DNA from: Herbiconiux moechotypicola
GTDB lineage: Bacteria > Actinomycetota > Actinomycetes > Actinomycetales > Microbacteriaceae
DNA: 64,000 bases
Reading direction: 5' to 3'
Assembly (NCBI RefSeq): GCF_024979255.1
Contig: NZ_JANLCN010000006.1
Location: 186,001 to 250,000 of the forward strand
Notes under the pieces: generated by a model
What the model was told of the DNA's origin: nothing
Databases searched by the model: none
Seen by the model: the letters and a program-made list of their open reading frames with translations, nothing else
Position numbers and translations under genes: made by a program
Part shown: positions 15,494 through 24,072 of the stretch, piece after piece
How the letters are laid out: each line of letters opens with the position of its first letter
Numbering within the stretch: the stretch's first letter is position 1

Positions 15494-16852
15494 ATGGCGA
15501 AACCTCTAGCTCTCGGTGTGTTCGAGATCCTCACTCCGTCCAACGGTGTTCCCACCTGGCGTCACCCGCACGGTCGCGGCGACCGCTACGGCAGCCCGGC
15601 GTACTGGGCGGGGCTCGCGAAGACCCTCGACGCGGCGGGGTTCGACTTCATCCTGTTCGCCGACAGCTACGGCTACCCGCAGATCGACGGCGAGGTGCCC
15701 GACGAGGTGCTGAGCCACGGCATCCTGTTCCCCGGCTACGACCCGATGCTGCTCGTGAGCGCCCTCTCGCAGGCCGCGCCGTCGCTCGGCGTGGTGGTCA
15801 CCTCCTCCACCTCGCTCGAGCAGCCGCTGCCCACCGCGCGGCGCTTCGCCACCCTCGACGCCTTCACGAACGGCCACATCGGCTGGAACGTCGTCACCGG
15901 GAGCACCGCGCAGGTCACCGAGGGGCTCTTCGGCATCACGCACTTCGACCACGACACGCGCTACGACGTAGCCGACGAGTTCGTCGACCTCACCCGCTCG
16001 CTGCTCGAAGACGTGTGGGACGACGACGCGGTCGTGTTCGACAAGGAGTCGAACACCCTCGTCGACCCGTCCCGCGTGCATCCGCTCGCCTATCGGGGCG
16101 AGCACTTCTCCAGCCACGGCCTGTTCAAGGTGCCGCCGGGGCCGCAGCGCACGCCGGTGCTCTTCCAGGCCGGCATGTCCGGGCGCGGACGCGACTTCGG
16201 GGCGCGCAACGCCGAGGCCATGTTCATCCAGGGGCAGACCGCGGCGCAGGCGGCGGAGGCTTCCGCCGACATCCGGGCCCGGGTCGTGGCGGCGGGGCGC
16301 GACGCGCACGACCTGCGCATCATCAGCGGCGTGACCGTCACCGTGGCGCCCACCCGCGACGAGGCGCTCGCGAAGCGGCGTGAGCTCGAGGAGCTGTTCT
16401 CGATGGACGACGCCGCCGTGCTGTTCGCCGGCTTCACCGGCATCGACCTGCGCGCCCTCGACCGCTCGATGCGCATCGATGACATCGCCGACACCAACCA
16501 GGGCCACACCCCCCTCGACCGCTACCGCTCGGTGCCCGGCGTGGAGACGGTGCAGGACGTGCTCGACGCGTTCCGCGTGCAGGAGCGCGGCTTCGTCATC
16601 ACCGGGTCGCCGCGCGAGGTGGCGGAGGAGATGATCGAGACGGCGTCGATCGCCGACCTCGACGGCTACCTGCTCGAGCCCACCTTCGGCGACACCACCG
16701 CCTACGAGGAGTTCATCGAGCTCGTGCTGCCCGAGCTGAAGGCGCTGGGAGCCTGGGAGGAGCCCGACCGGTCGCTCACGCTGCGCGAGCGGCTCGGATT
16801 CCCGGGGGCGCACGCCGGGTTCCGGCCCTCGTCGAAGAACCTCGAGGGGTAG
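15494..16852 (+). CDS. LLM-class flavin-dependent monooxygenase, NtaA/SnaA/DszA type
   Basis: A 452-residue luciferase-like enzyme. Family segments include LGVFEILTPSNGVPTWRHP, FDFILFADSYGYPQ, ARRFATLDAFTNGHIGWN, VVTGSTAQ and RYDVADEFVDLTRSLLEDVW. The Asn in GWNVVTG lines the flavin pocket in this family. It is a paralogue of the enzyme at 56980-58356 and more distant from that at 4845-6200. GGAGG lies only one base before the ATG; the start agrees with the N-terminus of the paralogue. It probably needs FMNH2 from a reductase encoded elsewhere; no flavin reductase of the NtaB type is seen in the window. Confidence 0.88.
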   Translation: MAKPLALGVFEILTPSNGVPTWRHPHGRGDRYGSPAYWAGLAKTLDAAGFDFILFADSYGYPQIDGEVPDEVLSHGILFPGYDPMLLVSALSQAAPSLGVVVTSSTSLEQPLPTARRFATLDAFTNGHIGWNVVTGSTAQVTEGLFGITHFDHDTRYDVADEFVDLTRSLLEDVWDDDAVVFDKESNTLVDPSRVHPLAYRGEHFSSHGLFKVPPGPQRTPVLFQAGMSGRGRDFGARNAEAMFIQGQTAAQAAEASADIRARVVAAGRDAHDLRIISGVTVTVAPTRDEALAKRRELEELFSMDDAAVLFAGFTGIDLRALDRSMRIDDIADTNQGHTPLDRYRSVPGVETVQDVLDAFRVQERGFVITGSPREVAEEMIETASIADLDGYLLEPTFGDTTAYEEFIELVLPELKALGAWEEPDRSLTLRERLGFPGAHAGFRPSSKNLEG

Positions 16853-16870
16853 AGCCGCGACGGTGCGCCG

Positions 16871-17527
16871 TCAGGAGGCCCGCGCGACGGCGGTCGCCAG
16901 CGTGAGCGGATGCCGTAGCACCGCGAAGTGCCCCGCGATCGGCAGACGCACGTTGACGGCGCCCGGCAGCTCGCTGCCCTCCGGCACGATCGGGTCGTCG
17001 CGGCCGTACACCGAGGTGATGCGCGAGTTCACCTCGCGCTCGGCGGCGAGCATCGCCGTCACCGGGTCGGCCGCCCTGAAGGCGCGCAGCGTGCGGTTCG
17101 GCGCCCAGTTCGCGTAGCGGCTGCCGGCGAAGGGTGTCGCGATGGCGACGAGATCCCGGATGCGCGCGGCCGGGTCGAGCCGCAGCATCGCGTACTTCGC
17201 GATGAGGCCGCCCTTGCTGTGCGCCACCACGGTCACGTCGTCGAGGCGGTAGCGGTCGAGCTGAGCGGCGAGGTGGTCTGCGCCGTCGGTCACCGGTCGG
17301 CGGTTGCGTCCGAGGCCCGCGAGCACGTGGACGGGGTGCCCGGCCTCCTGGAGGGCGTCGATCACGGGCCGCATGAAGTACCACGCCTCGTACACCCCGG
17401 GAATGACGACGCACGGCCGCCCCCGCCCCACGAGAAAGCGCCGCGTGTCGAGCCCCGACACCGTGCCGGCCATCCCCGCCACCTGCAGCTCGGCGGCGGC
17501 CCGCCAGTCCCTCGCCCACTCCCGCAC
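16871..17527 (-). CDS. Alpha/beta hydrolase (lipase-like)
   Basis: A protein of about 218 residues with the hydrolase triad visible: Ser in VVAHSKGGLIAKYAM, Asp in VYGRDDPIVP and His in IAGHFAVLRHP. The oxyanion strand is PCVVIPGVYEAWYFM. The start is uncertain: GTG at 17527 includes a short amphipathic helix common in actinobacterial homologues, while ATG at 17473 has AGGTGG upstream. The gene ends 19 bp from the convergent monooxygenase gene and lies downstream of the oligopeptide-type ATPase, with a 122-bp gap. Substrate unknown. Confidence 0.78.
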   Translation of the reverse strand: MREWARDWRAAAELQVAGMAGTVSGLDTRRFLVGRGRPCVVIPGVYEAWYFMRPVIDALQEAGHPVHVLAGLGRNRRPVTDGADHLAAQLDRYRLDDVTVVAHSKGGLIAKYAMLRLDPAARIRDLVAIATPFAGSRYANWAPNRTLRAFRAADPVTAMLAAEREVNSRITSVYGRDDPIVPEGSELPGAVNVRLPIAGHFAVLRHPLTLATAVARAS

Positions 17528-17649
17528 ACTCGTGCGTGGCCCGATCGCCTCGTCAGCCCGCCCCGCGCATCCCACCCCTCCAGCTTGCACCCTCGCCGGC
17601 TCACCTCGCCGTGGCTCCGGACGCACCGGCACCGCCGGGTCGGTTTCAG

Positions 17650-19422
17650 CTAGCTGTGCGAGAGCGTGGGCGCTGCAGCGAGCAGGGAGCGAGTGAGCGG
17701 ATGCTCGGGATGCTCGAACACGGTCGCGGCGGGTCCCTCCTCCACGATGCGGCCGGAACCCATCACCGCGATGCGGTCGCTCATGTGGCGCACCACGCCG
17801 AGGTCGTGCGAGATGAAGAGGTACGCGATGCCGTGTTCCCGCTGCAGGCGGTCGAGCAGGTCGAGGATCTGCGCCTGCACCGACACGTCCAGCGCCGACA
17901 CCGGCTCGTCGAGCACGAGCACCCGCGGCCGGCGGGCGAGCGCCCGTGCGATCGAGACCCGTTGACGCTGCCCGCCCGAGAGCTCGCGGGGCCGTCGGCG
18001 TGCGAGCTCGGGGGAGAGGTCGACCTCCCGCAGCAGTTCCGCCACGCCGTCGGCGCCGCCGAGCGCGTCGGTGAGGATCGACCCGACCGTGAGCCGCGGG
18101 TCGAACGACGACAGCGCGTCTTGGTAGACCGCCCCCAGCTGCGCACGCCGAGGTCGCCGAAGGCTCTCGCGGCCGGGCACCCACGGCAGGCCACCGAGCT
18201 CGACGACTCCCGCATCCGGGGCGTCGAGCCCCAGCACGATCCGGGCGAGCGTCGTCTTGCCCGACCCCGACTCGCCCACGAGCCCCAGCGTGGTGCCGGT
18301 CCGCAGCTCGAGCGACACCTCGTCGACCGCCACCCGATCCCCGAACCGCTTCGTCACACCCCGCACCACGAGCGCTGCGCTGGGTTCACCAGCGGCGCGC
18401 GCGGGGGGTGATGCGGTGCTGGGTGCGGGTGACGCGGCGACGGCGTGCGCGGGTGGTGCGCCGGGCGCGCGGTCCGGCAGGGGCGGCGCAGGAGGCGAGG
18501 TGCGGATTGCATCGACAGCGGGCGCAGCGGGCTCAGCAGACACCGACAGTCGCACGCCGCGGGGCACGCCGGCGGGCACGGCGCGCAGGAGCTGTTTCGT
18601 GTAGTCGTGCTGGGGGTCGCCGAGCACGCGTTCCACCGGGCCCGACTCCACCACGCGTCCGCTGCGCATGACGAGCACCTCGTCGGCCAGGCGCGACACC
18701 ACCGCGAGATCGTGGCTGATGAACAGCAGCCCCGTACCCCGCGCCACCACCTCCTCGAACAGCGACAGAATCTGCGCCTGCACCGTCGTGTCGAGCGCCG
18801 TCGTGGGTTCGTCGGCGATGAGCAGCCCGGGCGACGCGGCCAGCGCCGAGGCGATGAGCGCGCGCTGGCGCAGACCTCCCGAGAGCTCGCCGGAGCGCTG
18901 GCCGATGCGCTCCGCCGGCGACGGCATCCCGACCGATTCGAGCAGCTCGAGCACGCGCTCGCGCCGGGCCCCCGCCGACAGCGGCGTGTGCAGCCGCAGC
19001 GCGTCGCCGATCTCGCGGCCGATGGGGCGCAGCGGGTCGAGCGACACGAGCGCGTCCTGCAGCACGAGCCCCACCTGAGCGCCCCGGATGCGCCGCCACT
19101 CCGGCGCGGGCAGCCCCCGCCGCGTTCCGTCGGCCCGGATCACCCCGAGCACGGATGCGCCGCTCACCTCGAGCGCCTCGGCCGCCACCCACGAGCCCCG
19201 CCCGGTGAGTCCCACCACGGTGCGGGCCGTGACCGACTTGCCCGAACCGGACTCCCCGACGAGCGCGACCGTGCGCCCGGCCCGCACCTCGAACGACACG
19301 CCTTCTACCACGGCACCCGCACGTGCCGCCGCTCGCCCGAATCCCACCGCGAGGTTCTCCACCCGCAGCAGCGGCGCATCCTGGGGTGAGCCGGCCGCCG
19401 CGACCCCACTCATCCCGCTCAT
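17650..19422 (-). CDS. Fused duplicated ATPase of an oligopeptide-type ABC importer (DppD-DppF fusion)
   Basis: A 590-residue protein with two ABC domains. Domain 1 (about 20-270) has GESGSGKS, LSGGLRQRALIASA and DEPTTALD. Domain 2 (about 340-580) has GESGSGKT, LSGGQRQRVSIARA and DEPVSALDVSVQAQIL. A Pro/Ala-rich linker joins them. Such fusions replace separate DppD and DppF proteins in many actinobacteria. The ATG overlaps the stop of the permease before it (ATGA); a second ATG three codons in is an alternative. It energises the permeases encoded just upstream. Confidence 0.93.
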   Translation of the reverse strand: MSGMSGVAAAGSPQDAPLLRVENLAVGFGRAAARAGAVVEGVSFEVRAGRTVALVGESGSGKSVTARTVVGLTGRGSWVAAEALEVSGASVLGVIRADGTRRGLPAPEWRRIRGAQVGLVLQDALVSLDPLRPIGREIGDALRLHTPLSAGARRERVLELLESVGMPSPAERIGQRSGELSGGLRQRALIASALAASPGLLIADEPTTALDTTVQAQILSLFEEVVARGTGLLFISHDLAVVSRLADEVLVMRSGRVVESGPVERVLGDPQHDYTKQLLRAVPAGVPRGVRLSVSAEPAAPAVDAIRTSPPAPPLPDRAPGAPPAHAVAASPAPSTASPPARAAGEPSAALVVRGVTKRFGDRVAVDEVSLELRTGTTLGLVGESGSGKTTLARIVLGLDAPDAGVVELGGLPWVPGRESLRRPRRAQLGAVYQDALSSFDPRLTVGSILTDALGGADGVAELLREVDLSPELARRRPRELSGGQRQRVSIARALARRPRVLVLDEPVSALDVSVQAQILDLLDRLQREHGIAYLFISHDLGVVRHMSDRIAVMGSGRIVEEGPAATVFEHPEHPLTRSLLAAAPTLSHS

Positions 19423-20258
19423 CGCACCTCCCTCCGTTGCAGCAGCCGCCCGAGCACCGTCGTCGCCGCCGCGCTCAGCACGATCGCGAGGCCGGGGAAG
19501 AACGTCATCCACCACGCCGTCGCCAGGTAGTTCTTGCCCGCGAACAGCATCGCGCCCCACTCCGCGGCGGGCGGTTCGGCGCCGAGGCCCAGGTAGCTGA
19601 GCGCCGCCGCCCACACGATCGCCTGCCCCACCCCGAGGGTGACGAGCACGAACACCGGCACCACGGCGTTGGGCAGGATGTGCCGCCCCAGGATGCGTGC
19701 CCGCGACCGCCCGAGCACCACGGCGGCCTCGACGTAGGGTGCCCCCGCCACCGAGCGCGCCTGCGCGCGGATGATGCGCGCGTAGCCGGGTGCGGTCGCG
19801 AGCCCGACCGCGATCGTGCTGGTCACGACCCCGGGGCCGTAGACCGTGATGACGAGCAGCGCGAGCAACAGGCCGGGAAAGGCGAACAGCACCTCGAGCA
19901 GCCGGCTCACGGCGAAGTCGACCACGCGGCCGAGGAGGGCGGCGGCGAGTCCGAGCACGAGGGCCAGGCCGATGCCGATCGCGGTGGCGGCGACGCCGAT
20001 GACGAGCGAGGGCGCCGCTCCGTGCACCACGCGGGTGTAGATGTCGCGGCCCGACTCGTCGGTACCGAACGGATGCCCCCAGCGTGGCGAGAGGAACGCC
20101 TCGGCCGGGGCGATGGCGAACGGGTCGCCCGGCGCGAGCACCGAGGGCGCCAGCGCGGCGACCAGCAGCAGCACCACGACGGCCAGCGCCACCCACTGCA
20201 CCGGCCCGAGCAGCCGGGCACCCCGGCGTGGCGCCCGGGTGAGCATCACGGCCGTCAC
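19419..20258 (-). CDS. Oligopeptide-type ABC importer permease, DppC-like
   Basis: A 279-residue permease with an N-terminal membrane segment (VQWVALAVVVLLLVAALAP) and the DppC features HPFGTDESGRDIYTRVVHG and the EAA loop around VEAAVVLGRSRARILGRHILP. I place the start at GTG 20258, which is in the stop/start-like junction sequence TCGTGACGGCC; the ATG at 20246 is an alternative. Unlike the other junctions in this operon there is a 111-bp gap to DppB, filled by partial repeats of the junction. Confidence 0.88.
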   Translation of the reverse strand: MTAVMLTRAPRRGARLLGPVQWVALAVVVLLLVAALAPSVLAPGDPFAIAPAEAFLSPRWGHPFGTDESGRDIYTRVVHGAAPSLVIGVAATAIGIGLALVLGLAAALLGRVVDFAVSRLLEVLFAFPGLLLALLVITVYGPGVVTSTIAVGLATAPGYARIIRAQARSVAGAPYVEAAVVLGRSRARILGRHILPNAVVPVFVLVTLGVGQAIVWAAALSYLGLGAEPPAAEWGAMLFAGKNYLATAWWMTFFPGLAIVLSAAATTVLGRLLQRREVR

Positions 20259-20378
20259 GACGCACCCCGAGTCACGAGGGCGCCCGCCCGCGCACCATGG
20301 GCAGCCCGCTCGGCCGTCACGACGCACCCCGCATCGGGAGCGTCCCCGCCAGCCCCGCCAGCCGCGCCATCACGACGC
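20254..20378. repeat. Three partial copies of the permease junction sequence
   Basis: The motif TCACGACGCACCCCG occurs at about 20255 and 20327, and its variant TCACGACGCACTCCG at 20370 forms the end of the DppB gene. On the coding strand each copy reads GCGTCGTGA, that is, a stop overlapping a GTG start. This looks like a short duplication that separated two genes that once overlapped. Confidence 0.6.
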
Positions 20379-21308
20379 ACTCCGCAACCGCGGATCGGCG
20401 ATGCGGGAGACCGCATCCGTCAGCACCGTCACCACCACGTACCCGAGCGCCACCACGAGCACCACGCCCACCACGAGCGGCACGTCGCGCAGCTGTACCG
20501 CGTTCAGCAGGGTGCGCCCCAACCCGGGGCGGGCGAAGATCGTCTCCACCACCACCGCGCCCGAGATGAGCCAGCCGAACGCCCAGCCCGACAGCGCGAT
20601 CCCGGGCAGCGCGCCGTGCCGCAGCACGTGCCGCCAGCGCACCCCGCCCTCGCTCTCGCCGCGAGCCCGCGCCGACAGCACGAACGGCGCCTCGAGCGCG
20701 TCGAGCACCGACTCGCGCATCACCTGCCCCAGAAAGCCGGCCAGCGGCAGGGCGAGCGTGAGCACGGGCAGCACCAGCCCGGCCGGCCCCGGCGTCGAGA
20801 CCGCGGGCAGCCACCTGAGCGTGGTGCTGAACACGAGCACGAGCACCATGGCGAGCCAGAAGTGCGGCACCGCGGCCGCCACGATCTCGAGCGCCGACCC
20901 CACGGCGGCGGCCACGCGCCCTCCGCGGGTCGACCACACCGCGAGCCCGAGCGCTATCACCCACGCCACCGCGAGCGAGAGCGCCGCCAGCAGCAGTGTT
21001 CCGCCGATCTGCGCCCCGATGATCTCGGCCACCGGCTGCCGCAGCGAGTACGACGAGCCGAGGTCGCCCGTGCCGAGCCGCCCGAGGTAGCGCAGGTACT
21101 GCACCCACACCGGCTGATCGAGCCCGTACTCCGCCCGCACCGCGGCCAGCGCCTCGGCGCTCGCCTGCGATCCCGGCCCTCCGAGGACGGCCTGGGCGGG
21201 GTCGCCCGGAATGAGCCTCAGCCCGAAGAAGGTCAGCGTGGCGGCGGCCCACAGCACGAACACGCCGCCGGCCACCCCCCACGCCGCCTTCACGAGCATC
21301 CGTCTCAC
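20370..21308 (-). CDS. Oligopeptide-type ABC importer permease, DppB-like
   Basis: A 312-residue permease with about six membrane segments. The N-terminal segment GGVFVLWAAATLTFFGLRLIPGDP is diagnostic of DppB/OppB subunits, and the conserved loop around APFVLSARARGESEGGVRWRH precedes the cytoplasmic coupling region. Start at GTG 21308; an ATG three codons in is an alternative. It lies 55 bp after the binding-protein gene. Confidence 0.9.
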   Translation of the reverse strand: MRRMLVKAAWGVAGGVFVLWAAATLTFFGLRLIPGDPAQAVLGGPGSQASAEALAAVRAEYGLDQPVWVQYLRYLGRLGTGDLGSSYSLRQPVAEIIGAQIGGTLLLAALSLAVAWVIALGLAVWSTRGGRVAAAVGSALEIVAAAVPHFWLAMVLVLVFSTTLRWLPAVSTPGPAGLVLPVLTLALPLAGFLGQVMRESVLDALEAPFVLSARARGESEGGVRWRHVLRHGALPGIALSGWAFGWLISGAVVVETIFARPGLGRTLLNAVQLRDVPLVVGVVLVVALGYVVVTVLTDAVSRIADPRLRSAS

Positions 21309-21363
21309 CGCGCGGCGACCCTGGTTCTCAGCGCGCCACCGAGCTCGCCGCTGCTCAGGCAGC

Positions 21364-23022
21364 TCACCCCGCGATCCACGCGTCGCCGAAGTACGGGATC
21401 TGCAGTGTCGGCAGCAGCGACAGCCCCTGCACCCGGTCGGAGTACCCGATCTTCGACAGGTGGTCGTACAGCGGCAGCACGTACGCCCCTTCGGCCAGGA
21501 TGCGCTGCGCCTCCTCGTAGAGCGCCTCCCGCTCGGCGGGGTCTGACGTCTCGCCGGCCTCGGTGAGCGCCGCGTCGAGCTCGGGGATCGAGACGTGCGA
21601 GTGGTTCGGGTGGTACCCGCTCGGCGCCGGCTGGATGTTGTCGGAGTGGTACAGGATGCGCAGCACGTCGGGCGAGTTCTTGGTGTAGATGGCGCTCGTC
21701 ACCCCGAAGTCCCACGCGGCCAGTGCCCCGTACCAGCTGGAGAGGTCGAGCGGGTGCAGCTCCACGTCGAAGCCCACCGCCTTGGTGGTCTCCTTGATCT
21801 GCTCGAACAGCGACACCTCGGCCGGGATGGACTGGTTGGTCGAGATGGGGAAGTCGACCGTGAGGCGCTCGCCGTCCTTGGTGCGGTAACCGTCGGCGTC
21901 CCGCGAGGTCCAGCCGGCCTCGTCGAGCAGCCGGTTCGCCTCGTCGGCGTCGATGGCGTACTCGCTCTCGAACGAGGCACCGTAGGGGGTGGAGCTCGAC
22001 AGCACCGAGTACGAGCGGTCGACCGTGCCGAAGAACAGGCTCTGGATGCCCGGGTTCACGTCGGCCGACTTGATGAACGCCTTGCGCACCCGCTCGTCGT
22101 CGAACGGCGCGTACCCCGAGTTCAGCTCGAGGCGGATGGAGGCCCCGGGCAGTGCGCCCGTGAGCACCCCGAACCCGGAGCCCTCGGCCGAGGCGGCCAC
22201 CACGTCGGCGGGCTGCATCTCGTCGATCACGTCGACCTCGCCCGACTGCAGCGCCGCGAAGCGGGTGGCGGGGTCGGGGATGAAGCGCCACACGATCTCG
22301 TCGAGGTAGGCCGGGCCCTCGTGAGCCGCTCCGGCGGGGGAGGAGGTGTAGTCGTCGTTGCGGGTGAGCAGCACGTGGTCCTGCTTCACCCACTCGCTGA
22401 ACACGAACGGCCCGGTGCCGATCGGGCCGGCGCAGTTGGCGTCCATGCCCCGCGCGAGCCCCGCGGGCGACTCCATCGCCAGCCAGGTCTGCGCCAGCGA
22501 CTCCTGCAGCGCGCTGTCGGGCTCCGAGAGGTGGAAGCGCGCGGTGAGCGGGTCGGCCGCCTCCACCGAGGCCACCTTGCCGAGCGCGAGGATGGCGGTC
22601 GACGACGCGGTGTCGGGGTCTTGCATGTGCTCGATGTTGGCCACCACGGCGTCGGCGTCGAACGGCGTGCCGTCGGTGAACGAGATGCCGTCGCGCAGCG
22701 CCACGTCGACCGTGAGCCCGTCGTCCGACACGGTGGCTCCGGATGCGAGCCACGGCACGATCGCGCCCGTCTCGTCTTGCGAGAACAGCGACTCGAGCAC
22801 GTTCGTGCCCACGAGGGCCTGCGGCATGTTGCCGCCCACGTGCGGGTCGAGGCAGGTGGGCTCGCCGAACCCGGTGGCGTAGGTGAGGGTGCCGCCCGAC
22901 ACGGGGGTGGCGGGCGCGGAGGCCTCGGGGGCGGCGGCGGAGCAGCCCGCGAGCACGAGCGCCGAGGCGGTGACGAGGGAGGCGATCGCGGTGAGGCGGC
23001 GTGCGGGCACAGGGGTGGGCAT
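21364..23022 (-). CDS. Oligopeptide-type ABC importer substrate-binding lipoprotein (SBP_bac_5)
   Basis: A 552-residue lipoprotein. The signal peptide ends in LVLAGC. The mature protein is the large three-lobed family-5 binding protein: SGGTLTYATGFGEPTCLDPH near the N-terminus, LRDGISFTDGTPFDADAVVANIEHM in the middle, and SGEVDVIDEM and FIKSADVNPG later. These proteins bind di- or oligopeptides, nickel, sugars or opines; the ligand cannot be told. AGGA stands before the ATG at 23022. It heads a five-gene run ending with the hydrolase. The TetR gene is divergent. Confidence 0.9.
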   Translation of the reverse strand: MPTPVPARRLTAIASLVTASALVLAGCSAAAPEASAPATPVSGGTLTYATGFGEPTCLDPHVGGNMPQALVGTNVLESLFSQDETGAIVPWLASGATVSDDGLTVDVALRDGISFTDGTPFDADAVVANIEHMQDPDTASSTAILALGKVASVEAADPLTARFHLSEPDSALQESLAQTWLAMESPAGLARGMDANCAGPIGTGPFVFSEWVKQDHVLLTRNDDYTSSPAGAAHEGPAYLDEIVWRFIPDPATRFAALQSGEVDVIDEMQPADVVAASAEGSGFGVLTGALPGASIRLELNSGYAPFDDERVRKAFIKSADVNPGIQSLFFGTVDRSYSVLSSSTPYGASFESEYAIDADEANRLLDEAGWTSRDADGYRTKDGERLTVDFPISTNQSIPAEVSLFEQIKETTKAVGFDVELHPLDLSSWYGALAAWDFGVTSAIYTKNSPDVLRILYHSDNIQPAPSGYHPNHSHVSIPELDAALTEAGETSDPAEREALYEEAQRILAEGAYVLPLYDHLSKIGYSDRVQGLSLLPTLQIPYFGDAWIAG

Positions 23023-23051
23023 GAGCGTCCTGTCTGCTGTGGGAGGGTGGT

Positions 23052-23125
23052 GATCGACGTCGATCGTGAAGAGTGCAATTCTTGTACTGCGTCTAACTAT
23101 TCCGCATCCGAGTATTCCACATCCG
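23052..23125. promoter_or_regulatory. Candidate TetR operator region between divergent genes
   Basis: The 161-bp gap between the binding-protein and TetR genes holds a perfect 14-bp palindrome, GATCGACGTCGATC (23052-23065), and a 13-bp direct repeat, TATTCC(G/A)CATCCG, at 23098 and 23113. The spacing suits control of both genes, but palindromes of GATC/GTCGAC composition are not rare in this genome. Confidence 0.45.
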
Positions 23126-23183
23126 CGAGCCCGCACTCGCGACCCGCATCGTCCCGCACCCGTGACCCCCAGGAGGTGACAGC

Positions 23184-23777
23184 TTGGCCGGACGGCCCCG
23201 CGCATCCTCGCAGCCCATGCTCGAGGAGGCGGCTTCCGAGCTCTTTCTCGAGCAGGGCTACGCGCGCACCACGGTGGAGCAGATCGCCCAGCGCGCGGGC
23301 GTGAGCCGTGCCACCTTCTTCAACTACTTCCCGGCGAAGAGCGACCTGCTCTGGGTGGAGCTCGACGCGAGCCTGCGCACGCTCACCGCGGCGCTCGCCT
23401 CCACCCCCGCATCCGTCGCCCCGCTCGACGGCGTCGCCGGGGCGCTCGCCGCCACCGCCGCGGCCTTCCGCGCTGCGCAGGCGCCGCTCGTGCTCACCCA
23501 GTGGCAGGCCATGGGCATCGACGAAGAGCTGCGCGCCGCGGGTCTGGCCCGCGCGCTCGCCCACGCCGACGCCATCGAGCTCTTCCTCGCGGTGCGTCTC
23601 GGTGGCGACCGGTCCGCTCTCGCCCGGGCCGTCGCGCTGGCCGTCGTCGGCGCGGCCGCGGCGGCCGTGGGGCAGTGGGCGGCGGACGGCCCTGGCCGCG
23701 GCGAGCTCGCCGGCTATCTCGAGCGCACCGCGGGGCCCGTGCTCGACGGATTCCGCCGCAGCCTCGCCGCGGCGTGA
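23184..23777 (+). CDS. TetR-family transcriptional regulator
   Basis: A 197-residue regulator. The N-terminal helix-turn-helix is TVEQIAQRAGVSRATFFNYF (about 33-52), and the rest is an all-helical ligand domain without a recognised subfamily. The TTG start has AGGAGGTGA seven bases upstream. It is divergent from the oligopeptide-type importer, so the importer is its most likely target. It is followed by the ileS T-box leader. Confidence 0.88.
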   Translation: MAGRPRASSQPMLEEAASELFLEQGYARTTVEQIAQRAGVSRATFFNYFPAKSDLLWVELDASLRTLTAALASTPASVAPLDGVAGALAATAAAFRAAQAPLVLTQWQAMGIDEELRAAGLARALAHADAIELFLAVRLGGDRSALARAVALAVVGAAAAAVGQWAADGPGRGELAGYLERTAGPVLDGFRRSLAAA

Positions 23778-23827
23778 CCCGGCTCCGGCCGCCCGGTCAC
23801 GCCTTCTATCAGGTACACTTCTGAGCT

Positions 23828-24068
23828 ACATGGCGTCGAACCGGCAATCACCGGTGAGCCTCCGGAAGAACAGCGGCCAGCACCACCGGCCGCCCAGTAG
23901 AACCGGGCGGGTGGGCCCGTCACAGCCCGTGAACGAGCGGCCAGTCGCTCCGGATGCGCGGTGAGCGCCCCGGGGCCGGCGGGCAAGCGAGGTGGTACCG
24001 CGGTGGCGGGGCGCGAGCCCGGCGGCCGTCCTCGTGGAACAGGCAGCAGCACATCCGCCGTCCAGGAG
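23828..24068 (+). ncRNA. T-box riboswitch of ileS (ultrashort stem I, translational type)
   Basis: The T-box core GGTGGTACCGCG lies at 23991-24002; its TGGT would pair with the NCCA end of tRNA-Ile (discriminator A). Upstream, ACCGG (23840-23844) and CCGGT (23851-23855) form a hairpin whose six-base loop CAATCA contains ATC, an isoleucine codon, as the specifier. This matches the ultrashort stem I of actinobacterial ileS leaders. There is no U-run terminator. CTCGTGG (24031-24037) can pair with CCAGGAG (24062-24068), which holds the Shine-Dalgarno sequence, with one mismatch, so uncharged tRNA-Ile probably frees the ribosome binding site. Confidence 0.85.
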
Positions 24069-24072
24069 CATC

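Noticed and set aside
17650-20265. Single 871-codon protein covering the ATPase and part of the permease gene
   Set aside because: The N-terminal ~280 codons are the permease gene read in another frame. The ABC sequence starts at 19422, at an ATGA overlap.
23992-24072. ileS start at GTG 23992
   Set aside because: That frame runs through the T-box core; the ATG at 24073 has AGGAG and matches the family N-terminus.
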